In this document: positions 42,908 through 42,908 of the stretch, one piece after another
Layout: each line of letters starts with the position of its first letter
How positions within the stretch are numbered: position 1 is the first letter of the stretch
Assembly (NCBI GenBank): GCA_026989455.1
Contig: JALSJH010000081.1
Location: 1 to 42,908, forward strand
Reading direction: 5' to 3'
DNA: 42,908 nucleotides
Origin: Chromatiales bacterium
GTDB lineage: Bacteria > Pseudomonadota > Gammaproteobacteria > RBG-16-57-12
Made by a program: the position numbers and the translations under genes
The notes under the pieces: model-generated
Database searches by the model: none
The model's input: only the letters and a program-made list of their open reading frames with translations
What the model was told of the DNA's origin: nothing

Positions 42908-42908
42908 C

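Overview
This window reads as chromosomal DNA of an environmental gammaproteobacterium. The evidence is an Rsd/AlgQ-type anti-sigma protein, Slt70-type lytic transglycosylase, the enterobacterial-style heptose/Kdo set (GmhA, HldE, WaaA, heptosyltransferase, LpxL) and an IlvE-GlnE neighbourhood. Envelope proteins carrying VPLPA-CTERM and PEP-CTERM tails imply an exosortase elsewhere in the genome. Five-haem cytochromes, a PAS chemoreceptor, a MASE3 hybrid kinase and a REC-EAL protein point to a redox-responsive lifestyle. I cannot name the species from sequence alone. No tRNA, rRNA, CRISPR array, transposase or integrase was seen.

Layout. 1-4000: two adjacent gene duplications on the minus strand, a tandem pair of Lcl/DUF1566-like secreted proteins with VPLPA-CTERM tails and a pair of five-haem c-type cytochromes, each cytochrome followed by an intrinsic terminator. 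4064-9207: CheX-like phosphatase, Rsd, Slt and a soluble PAS chemoreceptor. 9204-13804: an APC permease-glycogen phosphorylase operon and a DUF1269-like membrane-associated protein. 13915-16747: a REP doublet, a Crp/Fnr regulator and, divergently, a His-rich membrane protein plus a HupE/UreJ protein fused to a domain usually seen in heavy-metal 'transmembrane anchor' proteins; together they resemble a metal-handling module. 16771-21545: hybrid sensor kinase and REC-EAL phosphodiesterase. 21844-22425: PEP-CTERM protein. 22620-31039: LPS inner-core and lipid A genes. 31346-41299: AT-richer surface-glycan cluster with six glycosyltransferases, a sugar aminotransferase plus hexapeptide acyltransferase pair, a sulfotransferase and an OafA-type acyltransferase, in blocks of alternating strand. 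41340-42908: zinc-finger protein, ilvE and the 3' end of glnE.

The most unusual feature is a set of short, non-coding, full-length fold-back repeats. Family A (about 160 bp, four near-complete and two partial copies) and family B (about 143 bp, three copies) have terminal inverted repeats, and each element is an imperfect palindrome along its whole length. A third fold-back element (C) occurs once. Several copies sit exactly on gene boundaries: two family A copies supply the stop codon of the preceding gene, one ends directly at a start codon, and one family B copy follows a stop codon and is flanked by a 4-bp direct repeat. They look like miniature inverted-repeat transposable elements that now act as gene termini.

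Functionally, the LPS section builds heptose-Kdo-lipid A and extends it with a heterogeneous, probably sulfated and acylated glycan. No wzx, wzy or ABC exporter is visible here, so the glycan's export route lies outside the window.
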